A stretch of 64,000 nt of DNA from Bradyrhizobium sp. 4 (GTDB taxonomy: Bacteria; Pseudomonadota; Alphaproteobacteria; Rhizobiales; Xanthobacteraceae): the NCBI RefSeq assembly GCF_023100905.1, contig NZ_CP064686.1, positions 6,970,001 to 7,034,000 of the forward strand, read 5' to 3'. The notes under the pieces are model-generated. The model was not told where the DNA came from, made no database searches, and saw nothing but the letters and a program-made list of their open reading frames with translations. The translations under genes were made by a program, and so were the position numbers. This document shows positions 21,818-29,729 of this stretch, piece by piece. The first letter of the stretch is position 1; each line of letters begins with the position of its first letter.

Positions 21818-23002
21818 CTAATACAGCGGCGGGATCTGGCCGACCTTGACCGGGCCGAGCAGCACGGCGCCGTCGACGAACTTCAGCGGGAAGCTGCGGG
21901 CCTTCTTGCCTTCCAGCGTGCTCTCGGTGCCGATCGAATTGATGCCGGCGGCCACACCGGCATTGGCGTTCTGCTTGATGACCTTGCCGAGGCCGGGAAC
22001 GGCGCGGTCGAGCGCACCGAACAGATTGTTGAGGTCCTGCGACTTTACGCCGGGCGCGACGCGATCGAGGGTTGCCTGCGGCACCCCCTCCTCCAGCATC
22101 TTCTCGATGCCGAGCGCGGGGATCACGCGCTCGAGACCCGTCACCGTCATCTGCAATTCGCCGTCGAGACGGCCGTTAGCCGAGAGCCCGAGCGTGCCGG
22201 CCGCAACCGCGATCATCTCGCCCTGCTGGATCCGGGACTGTACGATCTCGATATGGCCGCCGGCGGCCTGGATCTCGCGGAAGCGCTGCGGCCACGGCTT
22301 TGGCGTGAGGTCGGACAGTCCGGTGATCTTCGCCCGCGTGTCGGCCTCGAACGGCTCGGCGAGCAGCGGATGAACGCCCTGGATGCTGCCCTGCGCGATC
22401 TGGAGCACGGTCTCGATCACGGGATGATCGGACGGCGATCCATCCGCGAGGCGTCCATGCAGCTCGACCTGTTTCGCGCGCGCGAGCGGCACCTGCACGC
22501 TGCCGTCGACACGATTGACCGTCGGCTCCTCGAATACGATGGAGGCGCGCTCCGGCACGGCGGGCAGGCCGACCACGCTGCTGCGACCCTTGCTCCAGTT
22601 CACCACGAAGGTGCTCTGCGTGACGCCATCAGTGAGCGTCGCGGGTGCGGTGAATTCCGCGATGACGCGCTTGGGGTCGTAGACCTGCGCGACGACCAGG
22701 ATGTTGTCGAGCTTCGCCGTGAACGGCGTCTTGCTGGCGTTCTGCGACACCAGGGCGACGCTGGCGCCCGAACACTGGACCTCAAAGCGGAAGGGGAAGC
22801 CCGCGATCGAGCGCTTGGCGCAATCATAGACGCGGCCGGATTTGGCCTCCTGCGCGCGCCAGGCATCGGCGGCGATTTCGGCCTGCGACGCCGCATAGAA
22901 CCAGAAGCCGCTCCACGCCACCGCGAGGATCAGGAGGATGACAGGGGCGATGAAAAGGCCCCAGCGGGAGCGCCGGCGTGCGGCAACGGTCATATCGGAC
23001 AT
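21818..23002 (-). CDS. DUF2125 domain protein, membrane anchored
   Basis: A 394-residue protein with one N-terminal membrane helix (LFIAPVILLILAVAWSGFWFY). A periplasmic domain of the alphaproteobacterial DUF2125 family follows, recognised by RVYDCAKRSIAGFPFRFEVQC near residues 57-77 (two cysteines could pair) and the beta-rich repeats after it. Function is unknown; the domain resembles lipid-transfer or AsmA-like beta structures only loosely. It is divergent from the chaC gene with about 110 bp between starts. Confidence 0.85.
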   Translation of the reverse strand: MSDMTVAARRRSRWGLFIAPVILLILAVAWSGFWFYAASQAEIAADAWRAQEAKSGRVYDCAKRSIAGFPFRFEVQCSGASVALVSQNASKTPFTAKLDNILVVAQVYDPKRVIAEFTAPATLTDGVTQSTFVVNWSKGRSSVVGLPAVPERASIVFEEPTVNRVDGSVQVPLARAKQVELHGRLADGSPSDHPVIETVLQIAQGSIQGVHPLLAEPFEADTRAKITGLSDLTPKPWPQRFREIQAAGGHIEIVQSRIQQGEMIAVAAGTLGLSANGRLDGELQMTVTGLERVIPALGIEKMLEEGVPQATLDRVAPGVKSQDLNNLFGALDRAVPGLGKVIKQNANAGVAAGINSIGTESTLEGKKARSFPLKFVDGAVLLGPVKVGQIPPLY

Positions 23003-23112
23003 GCGGCGACCCTTTGACCCCTGATTTTGTCAAATGTAAGCGAGGTTGGCTTGCTCCGAAAGGCGGAGAATTCGCTTCGCTTGGGGGCGCGGTTCTGGTA
23101 GCCGTGCCCGAA

Positions 23113-23724
23113 ATGTCGGAAATCACCCTCCCCTCCGTCACCACTGCCAAAGGCGACCTCTGGGTGTTCGGCTACGGCTCGCTGATGTGGCGGCCGGGCT
23201 TCGAATTCGAGGAGCGCGTCCCCGCGCGGCTGGTCGGCGAGCACCGCGCACTCTGCGTCTATTCCTTCGTGCACCGTGGCACGCCGGAGAAGCCGGGTCT
23301 GGTGCTCGGCCTCGACCGCGGCGGCGCCTGCCGCGGCATCGCCTTCCGCGTCGCCGAAAAGAACCGCGCCGACGTCGTGGCCTATTTGCGCGCGCGCGAG
23401 CAGGTGACGTCGGTCTATCGCGAAGTCATGCGCTCGGTGTGGCTGGAGAACGATGCGCGGCAGCGCGTCTCCGCGCTCGCCTATGTCGTCGATCGCGGCC
23501 ATGTGCAATATGCCGGCCGGCTGTCGCTCACCGACCAGCATCGCCACGTGCTCCAGGGCCACGGCCAGTCCGGCGCCAACCGCGACTACGTGACCGCGAC
23601 GGTGAAGGCGATCGAGGCCGAAGGCTTTCGCGACGCGCAGCTGCATCAGCTTGCCATGATGCTGCATGGGGATGCGCATTCTCCGCACGCCCCGGCTCCG
23701 GTGGACAATCGGGAAAACCGCTAG
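23113..23724 (+). CDS. ChaC-type gamma-glutamylcyclotransferase
   Basis: A 203-residue ChaC-family enzyme that probably cleaves glutathione to 5-oxoproline and Cys-Gly in the cytosol. The N-terminal signature VFGYGSLMWRPGF and the YLRAREQVTSVYRE segment (with the Glu expected to be catalytic) are present. The start is ATG 23113; a GTG at 23104 is an alternative. Its stop overlaps the convergent plsC stop by about four bases. Confidence 0.92.
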   Translation: MSEITLPSVTTAKGDLWVFGYGSLMWRPGFEFEERVPARLVGEHRALCVYSFVHRGTPEKPGLVLGLDRGGACRGIAFRVAEKNRADVVAYLRAREQVTSVYREVMRSVWLENDARQRVSALAYVVDRGHVQYAGRLSLTDQHRHVLQGHGQSGANRDYVTATVKAIEAEGFRDAQLHQLAMMLHGDAHSPHAPAPVDNRENR

Positions 23725-24494
23725 TTCTCCAACGGCGCATAGCTCGGCGCCGAGCCGATCAGCTGCTCCTGCTCCTTGCGACCCGCTTCGACGAGGCGGC
23801 CGGTCGCGTCTTCGATCGCCGTTTGCACGCGGGAGAGAAACTCGTCCTTGGGCAAGCCCGGCGGCAGCGGATCGAGGAACTCCACCACCAGCGTGCCGGG
23901 ATAGCGCATGAAGGTGCGGCGCGGCCAGAACAGGCCGGAATTGAGCGCGATCGGCAGGCACGGCGCGCCGCAGGACGAATAGATCTGCGCGAAGCCGCTT
24001 TTGTAGTCCGATGGCGCGCCCGGAGCGCGGCGCGTGCCTTCGGGAAAGATCACGAGCTGCCCGCCGCTGCGCACCGCCTCGCGCGCCCGCCGCGTCATGT
24101 CCAGCAGCGCCTTGACGCCGGCATTGCGGTCGATCGCGATCATCCCGGTCTTGACCAGGAACTGACCGAACACCGGGATCTGCATGAGCTGACGCTTGAG
24201 GATGAAAATCGGACGGTCGAAGAAGCCCGGCAAGACGAACGTCTCCCAGAACGACTGGTGCTTCGCCACGACGACCAATGGTCCCGTCGGAATCTTGTCG
24301 AGGCCGCGGAATTCCACCTTGATGTTGCAGACCGCCCGCATCAGGAACAGCGTCGCCTTCGCCCACCATTGCGCGACCGTGAGCATGGCGCGCGGCGGCA
24401 ACGCGAAGGTCGGCAGCGCCACGATCGCGAGGCACACCAGCACGGTGTAGAACAGCACGTTGAAGACGAGCGATCGCAGGAAAATCAAGAACAT
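23721..24494 (-). CDS. plsC: 1-acyl-sn-glycerol-3-phosphate acyltransferase (PlsC family)
   Basis: A 257-residue membrane acyltransferase for phosphatidic acid synthesis or related lipid remodelling. An N-terminal hydrophobic segment (VLFYTVLVCLAIVALP) is followed by catalytic motif I, here HQSFWE. The usual HX4D acid is replaced by Glu. Motif III is FPEGTRRAPG. It starts at ATG 24494 (MFLIFLRS), 33 bp after the ydcF stop, so ydcF and plsC are likely co-transcribed. A tandem 11-bp repeat lies in the junction. Confidence 0.88.
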   Translation of the reverse strand: MFLIFLRSLVFNVLFYTVLVCLAIVALPTFALPPRAMLTVAQWWAKATLFLMRAVCNIKVEFRGLDKIPTGPLVVVAKHQSFWETFVLPGFFDRPIFILKRQLMQIPVFGQFLVKTGMIAIDRNAGVKALLDMTRRAREAVRSGGQLVIFPEGTRRAPGAPSDYKSGFAQIYSSCGAPCLPIALNSGLFWPRRTFMRYPGTLVVEFLDPLPPGLPKDEFLSRVQTAIEDATGRLVEAGRKEQEQLIGSAPSYAPLEN

Positions 24495-24501
24495 CGAGGA
24501 T

Positions 24502-24534
24502 CCGATCAATTGCCGATCAGTTGCCGATCAATTG
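24502..24534. repeat. three tandem 11-bp repeats at the ydcF-plsC junction
   Basis: Three consecutive copies of CCGATCAATTG (the middle copy has G for A at position 8) run from 24502 to 24534, covering the ydcF stop codon and the leader of plsC. They are easily explained by slippage. They could vary the spacing between the two genes among strains. Confidence 0.8.
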
Positions 24535-25232
24535 GCCTGTGCGGTGGCGGGCCGCTTCGGCTGCAGCCCGGAAGGCTGCTCCGACATCTCGGGCGAAAGG
24601 TCAATCCCGAAATCCTCCAGCCGCACCCTGAGCTCGGCCGCGATGTACTTGACATATTCCGACAGCAGCAGCCGCAAGGTGGACGCCGAGGTCCACCACG
24701 GCTCCTCGCGCCATTTGTCGCCGACCACCACGAACGGGATCAGTGTCGTCTCCGGCATCGCATGCGAAAATTCCACCAGCGCGCGCGGCATGTGATAGTT
24801 CGAGGTGACCACGATCAGCGATTTGAATCCGCGCCCCGCGGCCCAGCGCCGCGCTTCCGCGGCATTGCCGCGGGTCGAGACCGCGGTGCGGTCGAGATCG
24901 ACGCAGCAACGCATGAAGGACTGGTTCTCCGGCAATGTCCGGGAGATGTCGGTCGCCGTCGAGGTCGGGTGCACGCCGGAGATCAGGAGTCTCCTGCCGT
25001 AGCCGGCAGCGAGCAGCTCCATCGCATCCGACACCCGCGAGGAGCCGCCGGTCAGAACCACGATGCCGTCCGCCTTGCGGTCCGGCGCGATCTCGGCGCC
25101 GCGCAATTGCGACAGAAACGCGATGAAGCCCACCGCCACGCCGACGAAGGCGAGCGCAATCGCCGACATCACGGCCGCGCGCAGCCAGCCGCGCGGCAGT
25201 TTCGGCGATCGATCGTCGGTCGGCGCGGTCAT
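24528..25232 (-). CDS. YdcF/SanA-type DUF218 membrane protein
   Basis: A 234-residue protein with one N-terminal membrane helix (VMSAIALAFVGVAVGFIAF) and a DUF218 domain. Visible DUF218 features are ADGIVVLTGGSSRV, STRGNAAEARRWA and VVTSNYHMPRAL. Relatives (SanA, ElyC, YdcF) act in envelope integrity or bind nucleotides. I use the ATG at 25232 (MTAPTDDRS). A start at 25319 overlapping the ftsX end is possible. It lies downstream of ftsEX and upstream of plsC, forming a membrane-related run of genes. Confidence 0.85.
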   Translation of the reverse strand: MTAPTDDRSPKLPRGWLRAAVMSAIALAFVGVAVGFIAFLSQLRGAEIAPDRKADGIVVLTGGSSRVSDAMELLAAGYGRRLLISGVHPTSTATDISRTLPENQSFMRCCVDLDRTAVSTRGNAAEARRWAAGRGFKSLIVVTSNYHMPRALVEFSHAMPETTLIPFVVVGDKWREEPWWTSASTLRLLLSEYVKYIAAELRVRLEDFGIDLSPEMSEQPSGLQPKRPATAQAN

Positions 25233-25305
25233 GTGATGTCGGTGATCCCTTCCCAGAGATGATTTTAGGACGTTTTGAGGCGAAGTGGAGTCCGGTTTGT
25301 CGGCC

Positions 25306-26274
25306 TCAATCGACATCATTCAGCGTCGCGAACAGCGTCTGGCGCGAGGCGACCGCGGTGATGGCGCCGATCAGCACGGCCTGCACCGCGAGCACGATGT
25401 AGCCGGACGGCCGCAGCGAGAAGGTGCCGAGCAGCGCGGCGAACTGGTCGCCGACGGGGGTGCCGGAAAACCAGCCTGCAATCGACTCGGAGAAGCCGAA
25501 CACCAGCATGGCGGCGCCGCCGCCGATCACGCCGCCCTCCAGCCCCAGCCTGAGAAAATGACGCAGGAAGCGGTTGGCGATATAGCGGTCGCCGGCGCCG
25601 ACGAAATGCAGCACCTCGACGATCGGACGGTTCGCCGCCATGGCGCCCCGGGTCGCGAACGACACCGAGATGATGGTGGCGACGATGACGAGCGCGAGGA
25701 TGCCGAGACCGGCGAGCACGGTGGCGTTGGTCATCGAGCGCATGCGCTCGATCCATGCGCGGTGATCGTCGACGCTGGCGCTTGGCGCCACCTGGGTCAC
25801 GCGGGCGCGCAGAGCGCCGAGATCGAGCGCCGTGCCGGGCTGCACGCGCGCGATGATCATGCGCGGCACCGGCAGATCGTCCATCGACAGGCCGGTGCCG
25901 AGCCAGGGCTCGAGCAGCTTGCCGCTCTCGTCCTTGGTGAACGGCTTGACCTCGACGATGCCGGCTTGCGCGCGCATGGCCTCGGTCACCGCCGCGGTGT
26001 CGCGTTCGAGATCGCGGCCCGTCTGCGGGCGGACCTGGATGGTGATCTCGCTCGCGACATCCGACTGCCATTCAGCGGCGGAGGCGCTCACCAGCAGCAC
26101 CGTGCCGGTCGTCATCGACGCCAGGAAGGTCATGATGGCGACGACGGCGACGAGCGCGCGGCCGTGGATCGAGGCGCGCGGCACGATCGGCGACATGTTG
26201 CGCGCCCGGGCCGGAAGCGGCGGCCCCTCCTGCCCGAGATCGACCAGCACACCGCGCTCCTCGGGCCTACTCAT
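25306..26274 (-). CDS. ftsX: cell division protein FtsX
   Basis: A 322-residue integral membrane subunit of the FtsEX complex, which controls periplasmic peptidoglycan hydrolases during division. There is one helix near residues 38-64, a periplasmic domain (about 70-180), then three helices (for example TVLAGLGILALVIVATII and YIVLAVQAVLIGAITAVA). Its start overlaps the ftsE stop by 8 bp, indicating coupling. The first 35 residues are a Pro/Arg-rich cytosolic tail. Confidence 0.93.
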   Translation of the reverse strand: MSRPEERGVLVDLGQEGPPLPARARNMSPIVPRASIHGRALVAVVAIMTFLASMTTGTVLLVSASAAEWQSDVASEITIQVRPQTGRDLERDTAAVTEAMRAQAGIVEVKPFTKDESGKLLEPWLGTGLSMDDLPVPRMIIARVQPGTALDLGALRARVTQVAPSASVDDHRAWIERMRSMTNATVLAGLGILALVIVATIISVSFATRGAMAANRPIVEVLHFVGAGDRYIANRFLRHFLRLGLEGGVIGGGAAMLVFGFSESIAGWFSGTPVGDQFAALLGTFSLRPSGYIVLAVQAVLIGAITAVASRQTLFATLNDVD

Positions 26275-26926
26275 AGACGTGCAGCCGTCCCTGGTGCAGC
26301 ACGAAGCGTCGCGCCTCGTACTGGTCCATCAGGGCGATATCGTGGGTGGCGATGATGACGGCGGTGCCTGACTTGTTGAGCTCGATGAACAGCCGCAGCA
26401 GGCGGCGGCCGAGCGTCGGATCGACGCTGCCGGTCGGCTCATCTGCCAGCAGCAGCTGCGGCCGCGAGATCACGGCGCGCGCGATTGCCGCGCGCTGCTT
26501 CTCGCCGCCGGACAGGATCGGCGGCAGCGCGTCCATGCGTTCGCCGAGCCCGACCCATTTCAGCAGGTCGATGACCTCCTTGCGGTAGCTCGATTCGCTG
26601 CGGCCCATCACCCGGAACGGCAGCGCGACGTTCTCATAGGTGGTCATGTGGTCAAGCAGGCGGAAATCCTGGAGCACGATGCCGATGCGCTTGCGCAAGT
26701 CTGCGATCTCGTCCTTGCCCAGTTGCGAGATGTCGTGACCGAACAAATTGACGAGGCCGCGCGTCGGGCGATGCGACAGGAACAACAGGCGCAGCAACGA
26801 GGTCTTGCCGGCGCCGGACGGGCCGGTGAGAAACTGGAAGGAATGCGCCGGAATTTGGAAGTTGAGGTCGCGCAAGACCTCGGGCCCCAGACCGTAACGC
26901 AATCCGACATTTTCGAACCGAACCAA
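26267..26926 (-). CDS. ftsE: cell division ATP-binding protein FtsE
   Basis: A 219-residue ABC ATPase driving FtsX. It has Walker A GPSGAGKT, signature LSGGEKQR, Walker B LLLADEP and the switch His in IATHD. I chose TTG 26926 (then VRFENVGLRYG), which follows GGAGC at proper spacing and matches where the family begins. An upstream in-frame start adds 17 residues without similarity. It is the first gene of the ftsE-ftsX operon and divergent from the zinc-ribbon gene. Confidence 0.95.
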   Translation of the reverse strand: MVRFENVGLRYGLGPEVLRDLNFQIPAHSFQFLTGPSGAGKTSLLRLLFLSHRPTRGLVNLFGHDISQLGKDEIADLRKRIGIVLQDFRLLDHMTTYENVALPFRVMGRSESSYRKEVIDLLKWVGLGERMDALPPILSGGEKQRAAIARAVISRPQLLLADEPTGSVDPTLGRRLLRLFIELNKSGTAVIIATHDIALMDQYEARRFVLHQGRLHVYE

Positions 26927-27117
26927 GCTCAGCTCCGTTCGAGAGAGGCCGCGGACCGCACGGCTGTGCTCCGCCACACGCGATCAGCGGGTTTTGCGGC
27001 CGTTATGGTTTCCGGTTCGTTAACGGTCGTCCTGTAGCATAATTGGTAGCATCTTTCCCGCTCGGTTCTCCGCGACCGTGTCACCGTCACGACTTGGCCA
27101 TGCATCAAGGCTCGTCC

Positions 27118-27999
27118 ATGCATATCGTCTGCCCTCATTGTACGACATCCTACGCCATCAAGCCCGCGAGCCTTGGGGCGAACGGCCGGGCCGTGCGCTG
27201 TTCCCGTTGCAAGGAAACCTGGGTCGCCCATGCCGAGGATGCCATCGAGGAGGCATCTGTCCCAGCCATGGCCGCGGCCAGCCGGGGCGACGACCAGTCC
27301 GATCTCGCCGAGCAGTGGAACTCCTATGCCCAAGACGACGGCGCCGCTGAGGCGCCTGTCGTTGACAGCCCCTCGATCGCGAGCGACTGGCCGGACCAGG
27401 AAACCAGCGACACCGAGGACGAATGGTCCGCGGCCGCCCGGTCCGTCGAGGAGGAAGTCGTCGGCGAACAGCACCAGTCCTGGTTCCGCGGCCTGTTCGG
27501 CCGCCGCCGCGGCGCCCGAGTGCGCCGTCCGATGGCCACCGCGGCCCCGCGAAAATCCCATTTCGGCCTGCCGACAGCCTGCGCCGCCATGGGCGCGCTG
27601 GTGCTGGCGCTGGTGATTTGGCGCGGCGACATGGTGCGGCTGCTGCCGCAGACGGCCGCCTTCTACAGGATGGTCGGCCTCGAAGTTAACCTGCGCGCAC
27701 TGGCCTTCAAGGACGTCAAGCTCTCCAGCGAGACCGTGGACGGTAAGCAGGTGCTGGTGATCGAGGGCGTGATCGTGGGCCAGGGCAAGAAGCCGCTCGA
27801 CATTCCCCGGCTGCGCTTCGCGGTGCGCGACGCGCAAGGCGCGGAAATCTACGCCTGGAACGCGGTTCTGGAACAGACCGTGCTACAGCCCGGCGAGCGC
27901 GCCTTTTTCCGCTCGCGCCTGGCCTCGCCGCCGCCGGAGGGCCGCAATATCGACGTTCGCTTCTTCAACCGGCGCGACATCGCCGGTGGCAGCGTATAA
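27118..27999 (+). CDS. MJ0042-type zinc-ribbon membrane protein
   Basis: A 293-residue protein starting with a zinc ribbon (C5-x2-C8 and C28-x2-C31, MHIVCPHC and CSRCKETW) of the MJ0042/zinc_ribbon_5 family. Then come an acidic linker, an Arg-rich stretch (FGRRRGARVRRP), one membrane helix (ACAAMGALVLALVIW) and a periplasmic DUF3426-like C-terminal domain (VEGVIVGQGKKPLDIPRLRF). Function is unknown. Position beside ftsEX and before a response regulator is typical of Rhizobiales. Confidence 0.85.
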   Translation: MHIVCPHCTTSYAIKPASLGANGRAVRCSRCKETWVAHAEDAIEEASVPAMAAASRGDDQSDLAEQWNSYAQDDGAAEAPVVDSPSIASDWPDQETSDTEDEWSAAARSVEEEVVGEQHQSWFRGLFGRRRGARVRRPMATAAPRKSHFGLPTACAAMGALVLALVIWRGDMVRLLPQTAAFYRMVGLEVNLRALAFKDVKLSSETVDGKQVLVIEGVIVGQGKKPLDIPRLRFAVRDAQGAEIYAWNAVLEQTVLQPGERAFFRSRLASPPPEGRNIDVRFFNRRDIAGGSV

Positions 28000-28058
28000 T
28001 CGATTTCGCAGGTCTCGCAGGCAAAGTTGGTCGCGAGATTGATCCCAAGGTTGGTCTC

Positions 28059-28433
28059 ATGTCCAAAATCCTGATTGCCGACGACGAGGATTCGATGCGC
28101 CAGCTGGTGGCGCGCGCCATCGCCATGGACGGCCACGAGATCGTCACCGCGCAAGACGGCGCCGAGGCGCTTGAAATCCTGACCCTCGCGGACGGCCAGT
28201 TCGACCTGCTGCTCACCGACATCCAGATGCCGGTGATGGACGGCATCGCGCTGGCGCTTTCCGTCGCACGAGATTTCCCCGATTTGACCATCCTGCTGAT
28301 GACCGGCTTTGCCGACCAGCGCGAGCGCGCCTCGAACCTCAATGCGCTGGTGCACGACGTCGTGACCAAGCCGTTCTCGGTCGCCGACATCCGCACGGCG
28401 GTGGCGGATGCGCTGGCGGCGAAGAAGGGGTAG
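28059..28433 (+). CDS. single-domain response regulator (CpdR-like)
   Basis: A 124-residue stand-alone receiver domain. Acidic pocket D8-D9, phospho-acceptor D54 in LLLTDIQMPVMDG, switch T82 in MTGFA and Lys104 in TKPFS are all present. No output domain exists. In alphaproteobacteria, receivers of this size with LLLTDI and KPF are often CpdR, an adaptor that turns on ClpXP proteolysis in the cell cycle. The assignment here is by resemblance only. It lies 59 bp after the zinc-ribbon gene on the same strand. Confidence 0.85.
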   Translation: MSKILIADDEDSMRQLVARAIAMDGHEIVTAQDGAEALEILTLADGQFDLLLTDIQMPVMDGIALALSVARDFPDLTILLMTGFADQRERASNLNALVHDVVTKPFSVADIRTAVADALAAKKG

Positions 28434-28457
28434 CAGGCGGAGCGGCCGGGTATTCCG

Positions 28458-28563
28458 CTGTCATGCCCCGGCTTGACCGGGGCATCCAGCACGGCGCAGC
28501 CTCTCGATTGAAACACAACCGCTTCGGAGTACTAAATCGCCCGGTCAAGCCGGGCGATGACAG
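28458..28563. repeat. palindromic intergenic repeat, family C
   Basis: An inverted repeat of 106 bp. The left arm is CTGTCATGCCCCGGCTTGAC then CGGGGCATCC; the right arm is CCCGGTCAAGCCGGG then CGATGACAG. Each arm is itself self-complementary (CCCCGG...CCGGGG and CCCGG...CCGGG), so it can fold as two small hairpins or one large one. It lies between the convergent response regulator and TIGR02302 genes. Confidence 0.85.
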
Positions 28564-28568
28564 AGAAC

Positions 28569-29729
28569 TCAAAAATCCTTCAGCAGCCGCTCGATGTAGT
28601 CGAGTTCGATCTGCGGGCGCGAGCTATCCCCCAAGCGGCGGCGGAGCTCCTCGAGGATGCGACGGACGCGCTGGGCGTCGATCTCGCCGGGAATCTTGAC
28701 CGTGTAGTCGTCGCTCAGATCGCGGCCATGAAGGGGGCGACCCAGCGGATCGGTCTGATTGCCGCCGCTCTGCTGACGGCCGGGCCGGTTGCCGGGACCA
28801 TCGCCCTGCCCGTCGCCATCGCCCTGCTGCATCGCCTCGGCCATCTTCTGCGCGCCCTTGCGCAAGGCCTCGAGCGCTTTCCCTTGCGCGTCCACGGCAC
28901 CGTCCGAATTGCCTTCGCCGAGCTGCGAGCCGGCATCGCCCATGGCCCCGTCGGCGGCGTCCAGACTGCCGTCGTCATCGCCCTGGTCACCGTCCTGATC
29001 GCCGTCCTGGCCCGGTTGTCCCTGCTCGCCCTGCTGACCCTTTTGCCCTTTCTGGCCCTGGCTCTTCTGGCCCTTTTGCCCCTTCTGCGCGAGGCCGCGC
29101 TTGGCGAGCTCGTCCTGCAGCTTCTTCAGCCGGTCGCGCAGCGACTGCTGATCCTGCTGGAGATCCGACATCGACTGGTCGCCCTGCTGCTTGCCGCGCG
29201 AGCGCTCACGCCGGGAATCCTGCCCCTGCTTGAAAGTCTTGTCGCGCAATTGCTGCTGCTTGCGGATCATGTCGCTGAGCTCGTTGAGCGCCTGCTCCAT
29301 GTCGCTGTCGCCGGATTGCCCGGGCTGCGCCATCTGGAGATTTTCCATGATCTGCGCGAGCTGCTCGAGCATGCGCTGGGCCGCTTCTTTATTGCCTTCG
29401 CGCGCGGCCTTCTCGATTTGCTTCAGCAATTCGTCCAAGTCGCGCTGCGTGATGACGGAACGATCGCGATTGGAGGATTGGCTCTTTTCCGTCGCGCGCT
29501 TGTAGTCCTCGAGCTTCTGAATCGCATCGGATTGATTGTTCAGGCTCTTGCCGGATTCCTTCTGCCTGAGGCTGTCGCCGGAATCCTGCATCGCCTTTTC
29601 AGCGCCATCGAGCAGGGCATCAACATCCTGATCCTGCTGGGCAGCCACGGGCGAGACGCCTCCCAACAGGAAGGCGAGACAAGCGATCGAGATCGCCTTC
29701 AAGACTGGCACGCGTGCTAGCTTCCGCAT
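28569..29729 (-). CDS. TIGR02302 C-terminal half, secreted Gln-rich coiled-coil protein
   Basis: A 386-residue protein matching the Gln/Gly-rich C-terminal part of TIGR02302 proteins. It has its own signal peptide (cleavage near SPVAA-QQD), long charged and Gln-rich coiled coils (residues about 90-215), low-complexity KGQ repeats (about 215-245), an acidic GDGD-type stretch and a conserved folded end (RRILEELRRRLGD). It should act outside the inner membrane. Its ATG lies inside the last 13 bases of the upstream gene, so translation is coupled. I recall the TIGR02302 description noting that B. japonicum carries two tandem frames for one protein elsewhere. Function is unknown. Confidence 0.85.
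   Translation of the reverse strand: MRKLARVPVLKAISIACLAFLLGGVSPVAAQQDQDVDALLDGAEKAMQDSGDSLRQKESGKSLNNQSDAIQKLEDYKRATEKSQSSNRDRSVITQRDLDELLKQIEKAAREGNKEAAQRMLEQLAQIMENLQMAQPGQSGDSDMEQALNELSDMIRKQQQLRDKTFKQGQDSRRERSRGKQQGDQSMSDLQQDQQSLRDRLKKLQDELAKRGLAQKGQKGQKSQGQKGQKGQQGEQGQPGQDGDQDGDQGDDDGSLDAADGAMGDAGSQLGEGNSDGAVDAQGKALEALRKGAQKMAEAMQQGDGDGQGDGPGNRPGRQQSGGNQTDPLGRPLHGRDLSDDYTVKIPGEIDAQRVRRILEELRRRLGDSSRPQIELDYIERLLKDF

Noticed and set aside
23046..25262. A 738-codon plus-strand frame across chaC, plsC and ydcF.
   Set aside because: It overlaps three well-supported genes in other frames and translates to low-complexity Arg/His-rich sequence.
27025..27100. A tRNA-like segment (TAGCATAATTGGTAGCAT) upstream of the zinc-ribbon gene.
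   Set aside because: It resembles a D arm only; no anticodon arm, T arm or acceptor stem can be formed.
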